Positions 52,165 through 60,513 of a DNA stretch of 64,000 nt are shown piece by piece. A program made the translations under genes and the position numbers. The notes beneath the pieces were generated by a model. The model ran no database searches and was not told the origin of the DNA. It saw nothing but the letters and a program-made list of their open reading frames with translations. Source of the DNA: Candidatus Saccharimonadales bacterium (GTDB lineage Bacteria; Patescibacteriota; Saccharimonadia; Saccharimonadales; Saccharimonadaceae); contig JBDSSF010000001.1 of NCBI GenBank assembly GCA_039928925.1, positions 124,001 to 188,000 on the forward strand, given 5' to 3'. The first letter of the stretch is position 1; every line of letters starts with the position of its first letter.

Positions 52165-52644
52165 ATGAGCATATTCGTAAATGTAAGCAGTGGAGTCGCG
52201 CCAAAGACTGATAGCGTCCGTAAGATTTCTTTATTATTTGCAGGCATATTAGTTGTCATGGCCGTGGCACAACTTTTTACTTATGAAGATTTTCCAAGCT
52301 TAATTAAAAGCTTTTTACTACCAACTGGTGATAGATTTGCCTATCTTCTAGCGGCACTCATTGTCTCATTTGAAGTCTTTGCTGTGCCGTTTCTTCTAGG
52401 TATGTCCGTTAGCCCTCTTATGCGCTGGTTGAGTATGATTTGTAGCTGGGCTGCTGCGGGTATATGGATATTTATTAGCCTGTGGCTTAACTTTACAAAT
52501 GGCATCGTCACGTCAGCCGGACTATTAGGTGCGACAGTTAAGCTACCGAGTGGTTGGTGGACAGTCTTTTTTAGTCTTGCACTAGGTGTTTTAGCAATAT
52601 GGGCTAGCTGGGGCATGTGGCCTGGACATCCCAAGAAGAAATAG
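52165..52644 (+). CDS. Four-helix membrane protein
   Basis: 159 residues. Helices lie near 25-45, 65-85, 95-115 and 130-150, with SLWLNFTNGIVTSAGLLGATVKLPSG between the last two. The layout resembles the MauE/DoxX redox-associated membrane proteins, but the defining motifs are not clear, so I leave the family open. The -10 TATACT ends six bases before the ATG, leaderless. Confidence 0.55.
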   Translation: MSIFVNVSSGVAPKTDSVRKISLLFAGILVVMAVAQLFTYEDFPSLIKSFLLPTGDRFAYLLAALIVSFEVFAVPFLLGMSVSPLMRWLSMICSWAAAGIWIFISLWLNFTNGIVTSAGLLGATVKLPSGWWTVFFSLALGVLAIWASWGMWPGHPKKK

Positions 52645-52699
52645 TTGCCTCACTCATTTCCTCAACGTATGATAAAGATAACCTAAGGAGGTGATTCAC

Positions 52700-53233
52700 A
52701 TGGAACAAATAAACAAACTACAGCTCACTGTTGCAGAGTGGCTTAAAGATGTACCGCATTTGCCAGTAGAGGTACGTAAATGGATTGCTCAAAATATTTG
52801 GTGGATTACAATTGTTGGTGTTGTTTTCGGAGCTTTTGGTATTATAGGTGCACTTCTCGCTGTTGCGGTTGTTGGTAGTGTCTCTACCGCACTAGGCGGT
52901 GTCGTCGTCGGCGCAGCATTAACTGGAACGCTGCTTATCGCTACATTTGTATCCCTCGCTCTTCTTATTATTACTGTCATTTTAGAATCAATGGCTATTA
53001 AACCACTCAAGGTACTAAATAAAAAGGGATGGGATCTATTATTTCTCGTCACAATTGTCAGTCTTCTATTCGGGCTTGTATCGGCACTCATTAGAATCGA
53101 TGTAGTTGGTGTTATTACAAGCGTACTCAGCGCAGGAGTAAGTAGCTATTTCCTGTTTGAAATCATAGGCTACTTTAAGACAGTTGATCATAAAAAGGGT
53201 GCTCGAAAACCTATCGTAACCATTACAAAGTAA
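52700..53233 (+). CDS. Hypothetical multi-pass membrane protein
   Basis: 177 residues with four or five membrane helices after a short soluble N-terminus (MEQINKLQLTVAEWLKDV). The helices are small-residue-rich (AVAVVGSVSTALGGVVVGAALTG), which often marks helix packing or pores. A ribosome-binding site AAGGAG (52685-52690) decides the start at 52700; the GTG at 52691 overlaps it. No family recognised. Confidence 0.65.
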   Translation: MEQINKLQLTVAEWLKDVPHLPVEVRKWIAQNIWWITIVGVVFGAFGIIGALLAVAVVGSVSTALGGVVVGAALTGTLLIATFVSLALLIITVILESMAIKPLKVLNKKGWDLLFLVTIVSLLFGLVSALIRIDVVGVITSVLSAGVSSYFLFEIIGYFKTVDHKKGARKPIVTITK

Positions 53234-53249
53234 CGTATGCAGAGATAAT

Positions 53250-53278
53250 AAAAATGACCGGTGTAACCGGTCATTTTT
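53250..53278. terminator. Bidirectional terminator
   Basis: 13-bp perfect stem AAAAATGACCGGT / ACCGGTCATTTTT with a GTA loop, between the membrane protein and the ABC-2 permease. Confidence 0.9.
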
Positions 53279-53279
53279 A

Positions 53280-54089
53280 TTACACTGTCGTTTTATTACG
53301 AAATAGTCTCGTTGCAACTGGTATAGCAACAATGAGTATTCCGAGGCACCATGCAACTGCGATCCAGCCATGGTTACCGATCGGTGTTCCAAGCATAAGT
53401 GCGCGCACAGCTTCTATGATTTGAGTAATAGGCTGGTTAGTCGCAAAGAACTCAAGATACTTAGGCATTCCTGCAGTCGGCACAAATGCACTACTTGCAA
53501 ATGTGAGAGGAAATATAATAATGAAGGTTAACCACTGTACTGCCTCAACACTTTTTGCGACAACTCCCATGATAGCCATAAGCCAAGAGAAAGCGAGAGT
53601 AAAGAGCATGATAATCCCAGCGATAAGTAGCCAATCGGTCACGCTTGCATTGGAACGAAATCCTATAATTAACCCAACAATAACCATAACAATTGTCGAC
53701 AGTCCGTTACGTAGGAGGTCGGAGATAATATGACCATTTAGTACAGCTGCTGTCGACATTGGTAGTGAACGAAACCTATCAACGATACCTTTTTGAAGAT
53801 CATTACAAATAGCAATGGCGGTTGTCGTTGATCCAAATGCAACTGTTTGTATAATAATACCTGCCATTAAAAAGTCGAGATAGCCAACTCCCTTTGGTAA
53901 TGAATTTGATATGGCACCACCAAAGACTGCTGCAAATAATACCAAAAACATAATTGGCTGAAAAAATGTTCCAAGAAGCTGGTCCATGTTACGCAAAATA
54001 TGCGTACTACTCCGCTTGATCATAATGAACGAGTCATTAATCGCCATGATTGCTTTAGGCTTTGTTTCAAATTCAAGTTTTACTGGCAT
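53280..54089 (-). CDS. ABC-2 type exporter permease (DrrB-like)
   Basis: 269 residues with six membrane helices and the ABC-2 family traits: an N-terminal soluble segment ending RNMDQLLGTFFQPIMFLVLFAAVFGG, GIIIQTVAFGSTTTAIAICNDLQKGIVDRFRSLP and ATNQPITQIIEAVRALMLG. It pairs with the ATPase encoded just upstream in a drug or lipid exporter; its ATG is the last base of the ATPase stop (TAATG), so translation is coupled. Confidence 0.92.
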   Translation of the reverse strand: MPVKLEFETKPKAIMAINDSFIMIKRSSTHILRNMDQLLGTFFQPIMFLVLFAAVFGGAISNSLPKGVGYLDFLMAGIIIQTVAFGSTTTAIAICNDLQKGIVDRFRSLPMSTAAVLNGHIISDLLRNGLSTIVMVIVGLIIGFRSNASVTDWLLIAGIIMLFTLAFSWLMAIMGVVAKSVEAVQWLTFIIIFPLTFASSAFVPTAGMPKYLEFFATNQPITQIIEAVRALMLGTPIGNHGWIAVAWCLGILIVAIPVATRLFRNKTTV

Positions 54090-55057
54090 TATTTTGTCTC
54101 CTTGACTGCTTTTTTGGCACTATTCTGTTTGCCCGTAAGGGATAAGAACACGTCGTCGAGCGTTGGTTTATGGATTTGAAGATTCGTAACTTCTATTCCT
54201 GAATCTGAAAGTGTGTTAAGCGTCTTTCGAACATCTTTATCCGTATCTTGGATGACAACGGTGACCGAAAATTCCGCGAGGTTAGTTTCAACGACATTTT
54301 TACCGAGCAATTTGGCTGCTCTTGAAAATGTATCCTCGTTTTTAAATGTTACTTCAAGTCGGTCTTTACCAATCTTTGCTTTTAGCTCAGCACTTGTCCC
54401 TTGGGCAATAACCTTACCTCCATCGATCACGACAATTTGATCTGCTAACTGATCTGCTTCTTCGAGATATTGGGTCGTAAGGAGTATGGTCGTACCATTT
54501 TCGAGAAGTTTCTTTATTATATTCCACATCGCAAGTCGAGAACGTGGATCAAGGCCTGTCGTAGGTTCGTCTAAGAAAATGACTGGTGGTGCCGCGATAA
54601 GGCTTACAGCCAAGTCGAGGCGGCGTCTCATACCGCCCGAGTAGGTCTTTGCTGGTCGTTCAGCAGCCTTAACGAGATCGAACTCTTCAAGTAGTTCCTG
54701 TGCTCTCGCTTTTGCGCTAGCTGGTGTCAGTCGGTATAAACGACCGACCATGATAAGATTTTCGCGGCCAGTAAGTAGCTCATCGACTGCAGCAGATTGT
54801 CCTGTAAGGCCAATGACACCGCGGACTTTGTCTGCATGATCTTTGACGTCGTAGCCTTCGACAATCGCACTTCCACTATCAAATTTAAGTAACGTACTAA
54901 GAATACGAACAGTTGTTGTTTTGCCTGCGCCGTTTGGTCCAAGCAGTGCCAGCATTGTCCCGCGACGTACGCGTAGATCAATACCTTTTAAAACTTCATT
55001 TTTGCCATATGATTTTGTAAGGCCTTTTGTTTCAATAACGTAGTCATTTGTTGGCAT
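54089..55057 (-). CDS. ABC exporter ATPase (DrrA-like)
   Basis: 322 residues: Walker A LLGPNGAGKTTTVRIL, signature YSGGMRRRLDLA, Walker B PPVIFLDEPTTGLDPRSR, and the DrrA C-terminal domain with the paired coiled segment (LEVTFKNEDTF, VVIQDTDKDVRKTLNTL). It drives the permease next door. The ribosome-binding site is AAGGAAT. The partner's ATG overlaps its stop by one base, so the two are made together. Substrate probably a lipophilic compound. Confidence 0.93.
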   Translation of the reverse strand: MPTNDYVIETKGLTKSYGKNEVLKGIDLRVRRGTMLALLGPNGAGKTTTVRILSTLLKFDSGSAIVEGYDVKDHADKVRGVIGLTGQSAAVDELLTGRENLIMVGRLYRLTPASAKARAQELLEEFDLVKAAERPAKTYSGGMRRRLDLAVSLIAAPPVIFLDEPTTGLDPRSRLAMWNIIKKLLENGTTILLTTQYLEEADQLADQIVVIDGGKVIAQGTSAELKAKIGKDRLEVTFKNEDTFSRAAKLLGKNVVETNLAEFSVTVVIQDTDKDVRKTLNTLSDSGIEVTNLQIHKPTLDDVFLSLTGKQNSAKKAVKETK

Positions 55058-55310
55058 AAGATTCCTTAAGATACATATAGTTAATTATTGTCTCAATTGT
55101 ACCAAGCCGAGTGAAAGGGCGCTAGTAGGGGAGAATGGATGATGAACAGACAATATACAGATTTACATAAACATGATATACTATAATTAACAAGTGGTTA
55201 TCACGAAGTCTTTGTCGAATTAATTTATTGAATTATGAGTCGAACGCATTGTTGTTCATGCCGTGTCACGGTGTACTTGTAAGGTAAACTAATACGAAAA
55301 GTGGTGGAAT

Positions 55311-56291
55311 ATGCAAAAAATACAAAAGACGATCGAAATCGTCAGATCATCAACGGGCCGTCTGAGCTCTATGGGTCAGGATTCAGCCGAAGCAATTCAG
55401 GCTGTCCTTGCTGATAAGTATTCACAAGTTACGATTACTATCGTGAACAACATCGCAGATCTTGAAGGTATCGCGGCCCGTCGGCCCGATCTTGTTTTCC
55501 TAGGCCTTAAATATATTTTTGATGCAAAGTACAGTGGTCGGGAAGATAGCACAAAGATTTGGGTATCAGAGTATTTGGATAACAAAGGAATTGCCTATAC
55601 AGGATCAAATCAATTTTCACATGCTCTTGAGGCGAACAAGCAACTTGCAAAACAACAGGTTCATAACGCTGGTTTTAAGACGTCTCCTTTTCATGTCATA
55701 CAGCTTGGTGACACGTTTGATGTCGATACTGATTTGAAATTTCCACTATTCGTCAAACCAACAAACCGCGGTGGTGGACAGGGTATTGATCGTAATTCGG
55801 TCGTTCATAACAATGAAGAACTTCACTCTAAAGTTAATTCAATTGCAAACTTACTTTTTGCCGATTCACTTATCGAAGAATTCCTTCCAGGACGTGAATT
55901 TAGCGTTGCTATACTTCGTGACGAGACTAAAGCACTGACGGCAATGCCTATTGAGCTCATTGCAAAACCTGATTCCCGTGGAATTCGTATGCTAAGTAAC
56001 TTTGTAAAATCCTCAAACGAAGAACAGGTAATAGCCGTCTTAGATGCGCCGTTAAGAGCAAGGATCAACGACCTTGCAATCGGTGTCTTTAATGCACTCG
56101 GCGCACGTGATTATGGCAGGATTGATATTCGACTCGACGAAGATGGAGTCCCTCACTTTCTAGAGGCAAATCTTATTCCTAGCCTCATAAGCGGCTATGG
56201 ATCATTCCCTAAAGCGTGTATATTAAATGGTGGTATCGAATATAAACCAATGATTCTTTCTATTGCCCACGCGGGTATGCTAAGGAGCTAA
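55311..56291 (+). CDS. Ddl-like ATP-grasp ligase
   Basis: 326 residues of ATP-grasp type with KPTNRGGGQGIDRNSVV, EFLPGREFSVAILRDETKAL and YGRIDIRLDEDGVPHFLEANL, like D-alanine ligases, but the strictly conserved Ddl ending (EINTIPG) is LEANLIPSLISGYGSF here. A true ddl lies at 22.1 kb, so this is a divergent relative with a different amino-acid or peptide substrate. The upstream region (55058-55310) has no gene; a possible promoter TATACT lies near 55182. It is followed after one base by rsgA, forming an operon. Confidence 0.82.
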   Translation: MQKIQKTIEIVRSSTGRLSSMGQDSAEAIQAVLADKYSQVTITIVNNIADLEGIAARRPDLVFLGLKYIFDAKYSGREDSTKIWVSEYLDNKGIAYTGSNQFSHALEANKQLAKQQVHNAGFKTSPFHVIQLGDTFDVDTDLKFPLFVKPTNRGGGQGIDRNSVVHNNEELHSKVNSIANLLFADSLIEEFLPGREFSVAILRDETKALTAMPIELIAKPDSRGIRMLSNFVKSSNEEQVIAVLDAPLRARINDLAIGVFNALGARDYGRIDIRLDEDGVPHFLEANLIPSLISGYGSFPKACILNGGIEYKPMILSIAHAGMLRS

Positions 56292-56292
56292 C

Positions 56293-57363
56293 ATGGATCA
56301 ATCGCTTTCAACATTTGGCTGGAATGAGTATTTTACAGACGAATGGGAGAAGCTTGCAGTGAAGGATGCTGTACCAGCACGCGTGATTGCGGATTTTGGT
56401 ACGTCTTTAAAGCTAGCGACGCCAACGATTATAACTGCAGAACTATCTGGTAGGATGGCTCACTATTCAAACCGAGAGCACGTTCCAAAGGTTGGGGACT
56501 GGGTAGCCGTAACTATTGCAGACAGCGGGCACGCTGTTATTATTGATGTCGTTCCCAGACACAGTGAAATTGCTCGTAAAATAGCTGGTAACCAAACAGT
56601 GAAACAGGTTATTGCAGCAAATATTGACATCGCATTTGTCCTCATTTCTATGAATGGTGACTTTAGTGTCGAGCGTCTTAAACGGTTCTTATATCAATTG
56701 TCGATTAATAATATTCAACCAATCATTGTTCTCACGAAAGCAGATAAAACAAATGATAGCGCTGCATACATATCACAGTTAAAAACTTTTGAGCTTCCAA
56801 TTATTACAAGTAGTAGTCTCACTGGAGAAGGTATGAAAGAAATACGTGGCTATATTACACCTGCTAAAACGGCAATTCTCCTCGGATCATCTGGTGTTGG
56901 TAAATCAACACTTACAAATAATCTGCTCGGGCGTGACGCTCAACAAACTCAGGAGGTACGAAGCTCAGACTCAACGGGAAAGCACACGACTATTCACCGT
57001 GAAATATTTATATTACCAAATGGTGGGCTTTTGATCGATACTCCTGGTATTCGGGAACTACAGCTATGGGGAACCGAAGAAGACTTGGACGAAAACTTTG
57101 ACGATGTTGCGAGTCTTATCTCTGAATGTCTATATACAACTTGTCAGCATGGGAGTGAAAAAGGATGCGCGGTTCAGGCGGCAATACATGATGGCGAGCT
57201 GACTAGCGCCCATTTTGCAAGCTACAATAAAATGAAACGTGAGCTTGCTACACTGAAGACAAAGAGCAATGAACGTTCGAAATGGCTTAACAAAAAATCT
57301 AAAAAGAAAGTTGAACGCCAAGTGCGCGATCTCATCAATGATGAGAAACAAGACATTAATTAA
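56293..57363 (+). CDS. rsgA: Ribosome small-subunit-dependent GTPase RsgA
   Basis: 356 residues: an OB-fold N-terminus, then the circularly permuted GTPase with G4 VLTKADK, G1 GSSGVGKST and G3 DTPGIREL in the typical swapped order, and a C-terminal zinc region with SECLYTTCQHGSEKGCAV. RsgA matures 30S subunits. It begins one base after the ligase gene with AGGAGCT as ribosome-binding site. The tail is very basic (KKSKKKVERQ). Confidence 0.95.
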   Translation: MDQSLSTFGWNEYFTDEWEKLAVKDAVPARVIADFGTSLKLATPTIITAELSGRMAHYSNREHVPKVGDWVAVTIADSGHAVIIDVVPRHSEIARKIAGNQTVKQVIAANIDIAFVLISMNGDFSVERLKRFLYQLSINNIQPIIVLTKADKTNDSAAYISQLKTFELPIITSSSLTGEGMKEIRGYITPAKTAILLGSSGVGKSTLTNNLLGRDAQQTQEVRSSDSTGKHTTIHREIFILPNGGLLIDTPGIRELQLWGTEEDLDENFDDVASLISECLYTTCQHGSEKGCAVQAAIHDGELTSAHFASYNKMKRELATLKTKSNERSKWLNKKSKKKVERQVRDLINDEKQDIN

Positions 57364-57457
57364 ATAAAAAAAGACACGAATCTACAACTAGTTTCGGAGG
57401 TTAAACCCTACTAACGTGGTATGATGGAGACAAGTATTAAAGATTGGATTATATAAT

Positions 57458-57538
57458 ATGGCTAAACACAAGAATTGGCACGGCGCATCTCGTAAGCGTA
57501 TTTTGAAGAAAAAACTCAAAGCACAGCAAAACAAATAG
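57458..57538 (+). CDS. 26-residue basic peptide
   Basis: MAKHKNWHGASRKRILKKKL then KAQQNK: half of it Lys/Arg with a helical RILKKKLKAQQ part. It has no Shine-Dalgarno sequence, but a TATGAT box lies 33 bases upstream and a terminator follows. Its length and charge resemble tiny ribosome-linked proteins such as bTHX, without clear sequence identity. It follows rsgA, another ribosome factor. I cannot prove that it is translated. Confidence 0.5.
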   Translation: MAKHKNWHGASRKRILKKKLKAQQNK

Positions 57539-57555
57539 TCCAAGTGGACATGCTA

Positions 57556-57595
57556 AAAAATAAATAAAGTCACGGTAGTGGCTTTATTTATTTTT
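57556..57595. terminator. Bidirectional terminator
   Basis: AAATAAATAAAGTCAC / GTGGCTTTATTTATTT stem with a GGTA loop. It overlaps the last codons of the convergent VOC gene. Confidence 0.8.
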
Positions 57596-57977
57596 CTTGA
57601 AGAAGTGAAAGTATATTACCTGAAGGGTCTTTGAACCATGCAATATCAGGCCCTTGGTTAACGCTGAGGCCTCGGAGTACACCCTTATCATCCTGAGCGG
57701 AGGGCATGTTATCATAGCGTTCAAATTTGATGCCACGTGATACAAGATCATCAACAGCTTCGTCTATATTGCTAACGACTAAATTGAGTATCGTAAAAGT
57801 TGCTGGTTGATGATCATATTTTTCATAAAGGAATAACCGACCACCACCTGGAAGTAAAATATGTAAGCCCATCTCTTCATTTTCAAGTTTGAGTCCTAGA
57901 GTACCCACATAAAATTCTTTTGCTTTGATGCTATCTGTCACTGAAATTCCGCTAAAGGATGTAATTGCTTTAACCAT
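57588..57977 (-). CDS. VOC (glyoxalase-like) family protein
   Basis: 129 residues: AITSFSGISVTDSIKAKEFYV, LGLKLENEEMGLHILLPGGGRL, and the C-terminal NQGPDIAWFKDPSGNILSLL. This is a two-domain VOC fold that could be a lyase or dioxygenase; substrate unknown. The start at 57977 follows AAGAAGGAG. It is the second VOC protein in the window (with 30627) and not a close copy. Confidence 0.9.
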   Translation of the reverse strand: MVKAITSFSGISVTDSIKAKEFYVGTLGLKLENEEMGLHILLPGGGRLFLYEKYDHQPATFTILNLVVSNIDEAVDDLVSRGIKFERYDNMPSAQDDKGVLRGLSVNQGPDIAWFKDPSGNILSLLQEK

Positions 57978-58044
57978 AGTACTCCTTCTTGTGTTGTCCT
58001 TACTATTATACGCTCTTAAAAAAGTGCTATGTTGATATATGAAA

Positions 58045-58103
58045 AGCTCCACGTCATCGACGCGTAGCCTTTCATGGTGGCTTTTCGCGGATAGCGTGGA
58101 GTT
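58045..58103 (-). terminator. Nested terminator of cassette 6
   Basis: Outer stem CTCCACG/CGTGGAG with an internal loop and inner stem CGCG...CGCG; a TTTTC run on the minus strand. Confidence 0.7.
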
Positions 58104-58108
58104 GTGTT

Positions 58109-58417
58109 TCAGTCGGGCGACTCCGTCGGAGGGATGAAGACGAATATCACATTGCCTTCGAACATCTGCTCCTGGTTGTAGCCCGTATGAGGACCGAAAA
58201 TCTGAAGCAAATCCCAGAGCTGAAATTTCCTCGTGTTGAGCGTCTCATTATCGAGGGAGTAGCTGAGGAGCCTCGCAATCGAGTACTCAAATGAGGTTGG
58301 AACTTGATATTCTTGATGTTTTTCCACCAGAGTATCGTAGTACTCCAGAAGCACACGCTCTCCAGCTTCTGTGAGTTGAACCCTCACAGTTGTGTTGAGA
58401 TTGATGCTTGTGTCCAT
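58109..58417 (-). CDS. Hypothetical protein in GC-rich cassette 6
   Basis: 102 residues, soluble, with a helical N-terminal half (EAGERVLLEYYDTLVEKHQ) and a C-terminal DLLQIFGPHTGYNQEQMFEG region. No family recognised. The ribosome-binding site AAGGACAGGGG is GC-rich and the ATG at 58417 follows. Base composition is visibly more GC than the VOC gene beside it. It lies in the same direction as cassette 7 with its terminator between. Confidence 0.55.
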   Translation of the reverse strand: MDTSINLNTTVRVQLTEAGERVLLEYYDTLVEKHQEYQVPTSFEYSIARLLSYSLDNETLNTRKFQLWDLLQIFGPHTGYNQEQMFEGNVIFVFIPPTESPD

Positions 58418-58506
58418 CTCTTACCCCTGTCCTTGAACTGTACGATTTGTACAAAGTATATTATAGCATAAAATACAAATAAGATAGGTACTTCGAATAT
58501 TGAAAA

Positions 58507-58554
58507 CGCCACCCGTTCCCAATCCGCTGGTCTGCGGAAGGTACTTGGGTGGCG
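58507..58554 (-). terminator. Nested terminator of cassette 7
   Basis: Outer stem CGCCACCC/GGGTGGCG, inner CCGC/GCGG, followed on the minus strand by TTTTC. Confidence 0.8.
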
Positions 58555-58558
58555 CAGA

Positions 58559-59221
58559 CTACTTGTCGTAGGGAATGACACGGAACTGAGAGGTGCTCCA
58601 CTGAGGGTGAAGCTCCTTTGGGTCAAGGCCCTGTACATCGTGGACGACCAGGCCCACCCAGCTCAACACTCCCGCAATTGCGAGAATCAGATGCCATGGC
58701 CATAAGCCTTGGCTGATGGCGCAGGCAACAACGGGTACCCCAATGCAGGCCAGCCCGCCAAAGATGACAGGATAGGCCACAAAATCGTGGGCCAGCTTGG
58801 TCGGAGCATTGATCGACAGGGCAGCATTAGCGGCACGCGTCTCTCCAACTGCCATGAGATGGAACGCGAGGCCAGCGCAGATACCGAGTGCGGCTGACAC
58901 GATAGTCCAGATCGGACTGTACCAGCGACTGGCGATCGGCATCGACCTCCAGCCCAGAGCAAGCGCTCCAGCCACGATCGGTAGCGAAATCGTATCTCCG
59001 AAGAGAAACGACCATGCCTGTGTCTTCGGGCTGATGAGCTTCGCGTCGAACTCTCGTTCCAATGAGAGCCTCACGGCTGCCAGAAGAACGGGAGATGCTA
59101 ACCAGATGATCAGCACGGATGGTGCGATGTCTCCCCGTCTTGCACTGTGTACCAGGGCAAGAAACATGAATACTCCGTACATCATGAGAATGACGAGGAA
59201 GTAGGTCTGCCGTGCGTACAT
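58559..59221 (-). CDS. Multi-pass membrane protein in GC-rich cassette 7
   Basis: 220 residues with six membrane helices (about 8-25, 35-55, 70-90, 100-125, 145-170, 172-190). Small and hydrophobic residues dominate; HLMAVGETRAANAAL sits between helices four and five. No family recognised. It has a full consensus promoter (59277-59305), the ribosome-binding site AGAGGTG, a leader of about 50 bases with small hairpins, and a T-run terminator. This is the longest of the GC-rich units. Confidence 0.65.
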   Translation of the reverse strand: MYARQTYFLVILMMYGVFMFLALVHSARRGDIAPSVLIIWLASPVLLAAVRLSLEREFDAKLISPKTQAWSFLFGDTISLPIVAGALALGWRSMPIASRWYSPIWTIVSAALGICAGLAFHLMAVGETRAANAALSINAPTKLAHDFVAYPVIFGGLACIGVPVVACAISQGLWPWHLILAIAGVLSWVGLVVHDVQGLDPKELHPQWSTSQFRVIPYDK

Positions 59222-59276
59222 GCATTCACCTCTATTTCAAATAGCGTCCTACACGGAGTGTAAGATCTAATTGATT

Positions 59277-59305
59277 ATTATACATCTTTATTATACTTAT
59301 GTCAA
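59277..59305 (-). promoter_or_regulatory. Consensus promoter of cassette 7
   Basis: TTGACA, 17-base spacer, TATAAT on the minus strand, a complete match. Confidence 0.85.
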
Positions 59306-59334
59306 TTGATATTCGATAAATAACGTGATATAAG
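59306..59334 (+). promoter_or_regulatory. Leaderless promoter of the 59341 gene
   Basis: TTGATA (59306-59311), 17-base spacer, TATAAG (59329-59334), six bases before the ATG. The two divergent promoters' -35 boxes touch at 59305/59306. Confidence 0.75.
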
Positions 59335-59340
59335 TATTGC

Positions 59341-60207
59341 ATGACAAGCCCAGGCTTCATGGATGGATTACCTCCATCAGACCGCCAGCCATACTCACCA
59401 GTTGGTGACATGGAGTCATTACTTGCGTCACAGACCGATGTATCACCAGAGCACAGGTTGTTACTCGAGCAGATACACCAAGCGGAGGCCATCATCCTTG
59501 CTAGTCTTCATGCCACGGGTTTTGATATAAGCCGTATTGAAGCTCTATTACTGAGATTAAAGCCAGGTGCTGTAATTGGAGAGCTATTTATTCTATTAGA
59601 CCTTGAAGCAGAGAACTGCGTAGGACAATCCCATGGAGATAAGAACGTAGATGATAGGTACGCTGCTCTCGAAGCTATGTACAGCGAGCTCAGCTTAATC
59701 CAGAAAATTGCCTTAGCAACTTGTCATAATACACGTCCACCTGACATAGAAGATACAACAAAGATGGATATACAATGCCAAATCTATCTCGACCAAACAG
59801 TTGGAAGCGAAAAACAGCAGCAGATGATTGTAGTTACGGAACAACTTCTACCTGGACCGTCACTTAGTTTTGATGATCCAAGTTCATTTACTTTTATAGA
59901 TAAAAAGCGTGAACAAACACAAATGATTCTAGATAGGATACAGGTGAAGACTGTCCTTAGTATAGAAGTAAGAGTAGCGCTTCAGAAAATTATAGAGATG
60001 AGGCAGATATGTTTTCATGATGATCTTGAAATGCTCATTGAGTGCATAACATATTGTACCGTTATGGATCTGTTGGATACTAACGAACCTAATAATATCG
60101 CACAGCAGTACGATTGTGCAGTTAAGACCGCTAGACGTATCGGTTGGACTGATGGTGAAGTTGATCAAATTCTTCAAGAAATTTTTGATTATTTTGATGA
60201 ACATTAG
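59341..60207 (+). CDS. Hypothetical alpha-helical protein
   Basis: 288 residues, soluble, acidic, mostly helical with Gln/Ile/Leu-rich segments (QIHQAEAIILASLHATGF, YAALEAMYSELSLIQKIALATCHN) and a final VDQILQEIFDYFDEH. No domain recognised. The leaderless promoter (59306-59334) precedes it. Possibly cytoplasmic and regulatory, but there is no direct evidence. Confidence 0.65.
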   Translation: MTSPGFMDGLPPSDRQPYSPVGDMESLLASQTDVSPEHRLLLEQIHQAEAIILASLHATGFDISRIEALLLRLKPGAVIGELFILLDLEAENCVGQSHGDKNVDDRYAALEAMYSELSLIQKIALATCHNTRPPDIEDTTKMDIQCQIYLDQTVGSEKQQQMIVVTEQLLPGPSLSFDDPSSFTFIDKKREQTQMILDRIQVKTVLSIEVRVALQKIIEMRQICFHDDLEMLIECITYCTVMDLLDTNEPNNIAQQYDCAVKTARRIGWTDGEVDQILQEIFDYFDEH

Positions 60208-60513
60208 TATTTTTATATATCTTTATCTAAAAAAAATGAATGTGATGTTTAGGGGGCTAGTAACATGATAATTCTTGAAAATCTGTCTGCTTAGAGACTA
60301 ACAGAAATTCAACATATACTTCACTAGGGAGTAGTGGATACGTGGGTCTCAGGTTTAGAACAATCTTCGAAATTTATAATTGACAAGTTGTGATTCAGTG
60401 GATTATGATAAGACTAGTTAAGTTAGTGAAGTAATGTAAAAAATAAATTTGCAATACTTACAAATTGCTTAACATAGTTCTAAACAATAATATATTTGAA
60501 GGAGGATTCTATA
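60208..60513 (+). other. 306-base intergenic region ahead of redox locus B
   Basis: AT-rich, no gene. It holds TTGACA (60380-60385), an 18-base spacer and TATGAT (60404-60409), then a leader of about 100 bases ending in the strong ribosome-binding site AAGGAGG (60497-60503). The long leader suggests regulation of the redox operon. Confidence 0.6.

Noticed and set aside
31746-59305. Integron gene cassettes with attC sites
   Set aside because: The nested hairpins at the ends of the GC-rich units recall attC, but the conserved RYYYAAC/GTTRRRY core pairs are not seen, the units are scattered singly or in pairs instead of in one array, and no integrase is present. They look more like terminators.
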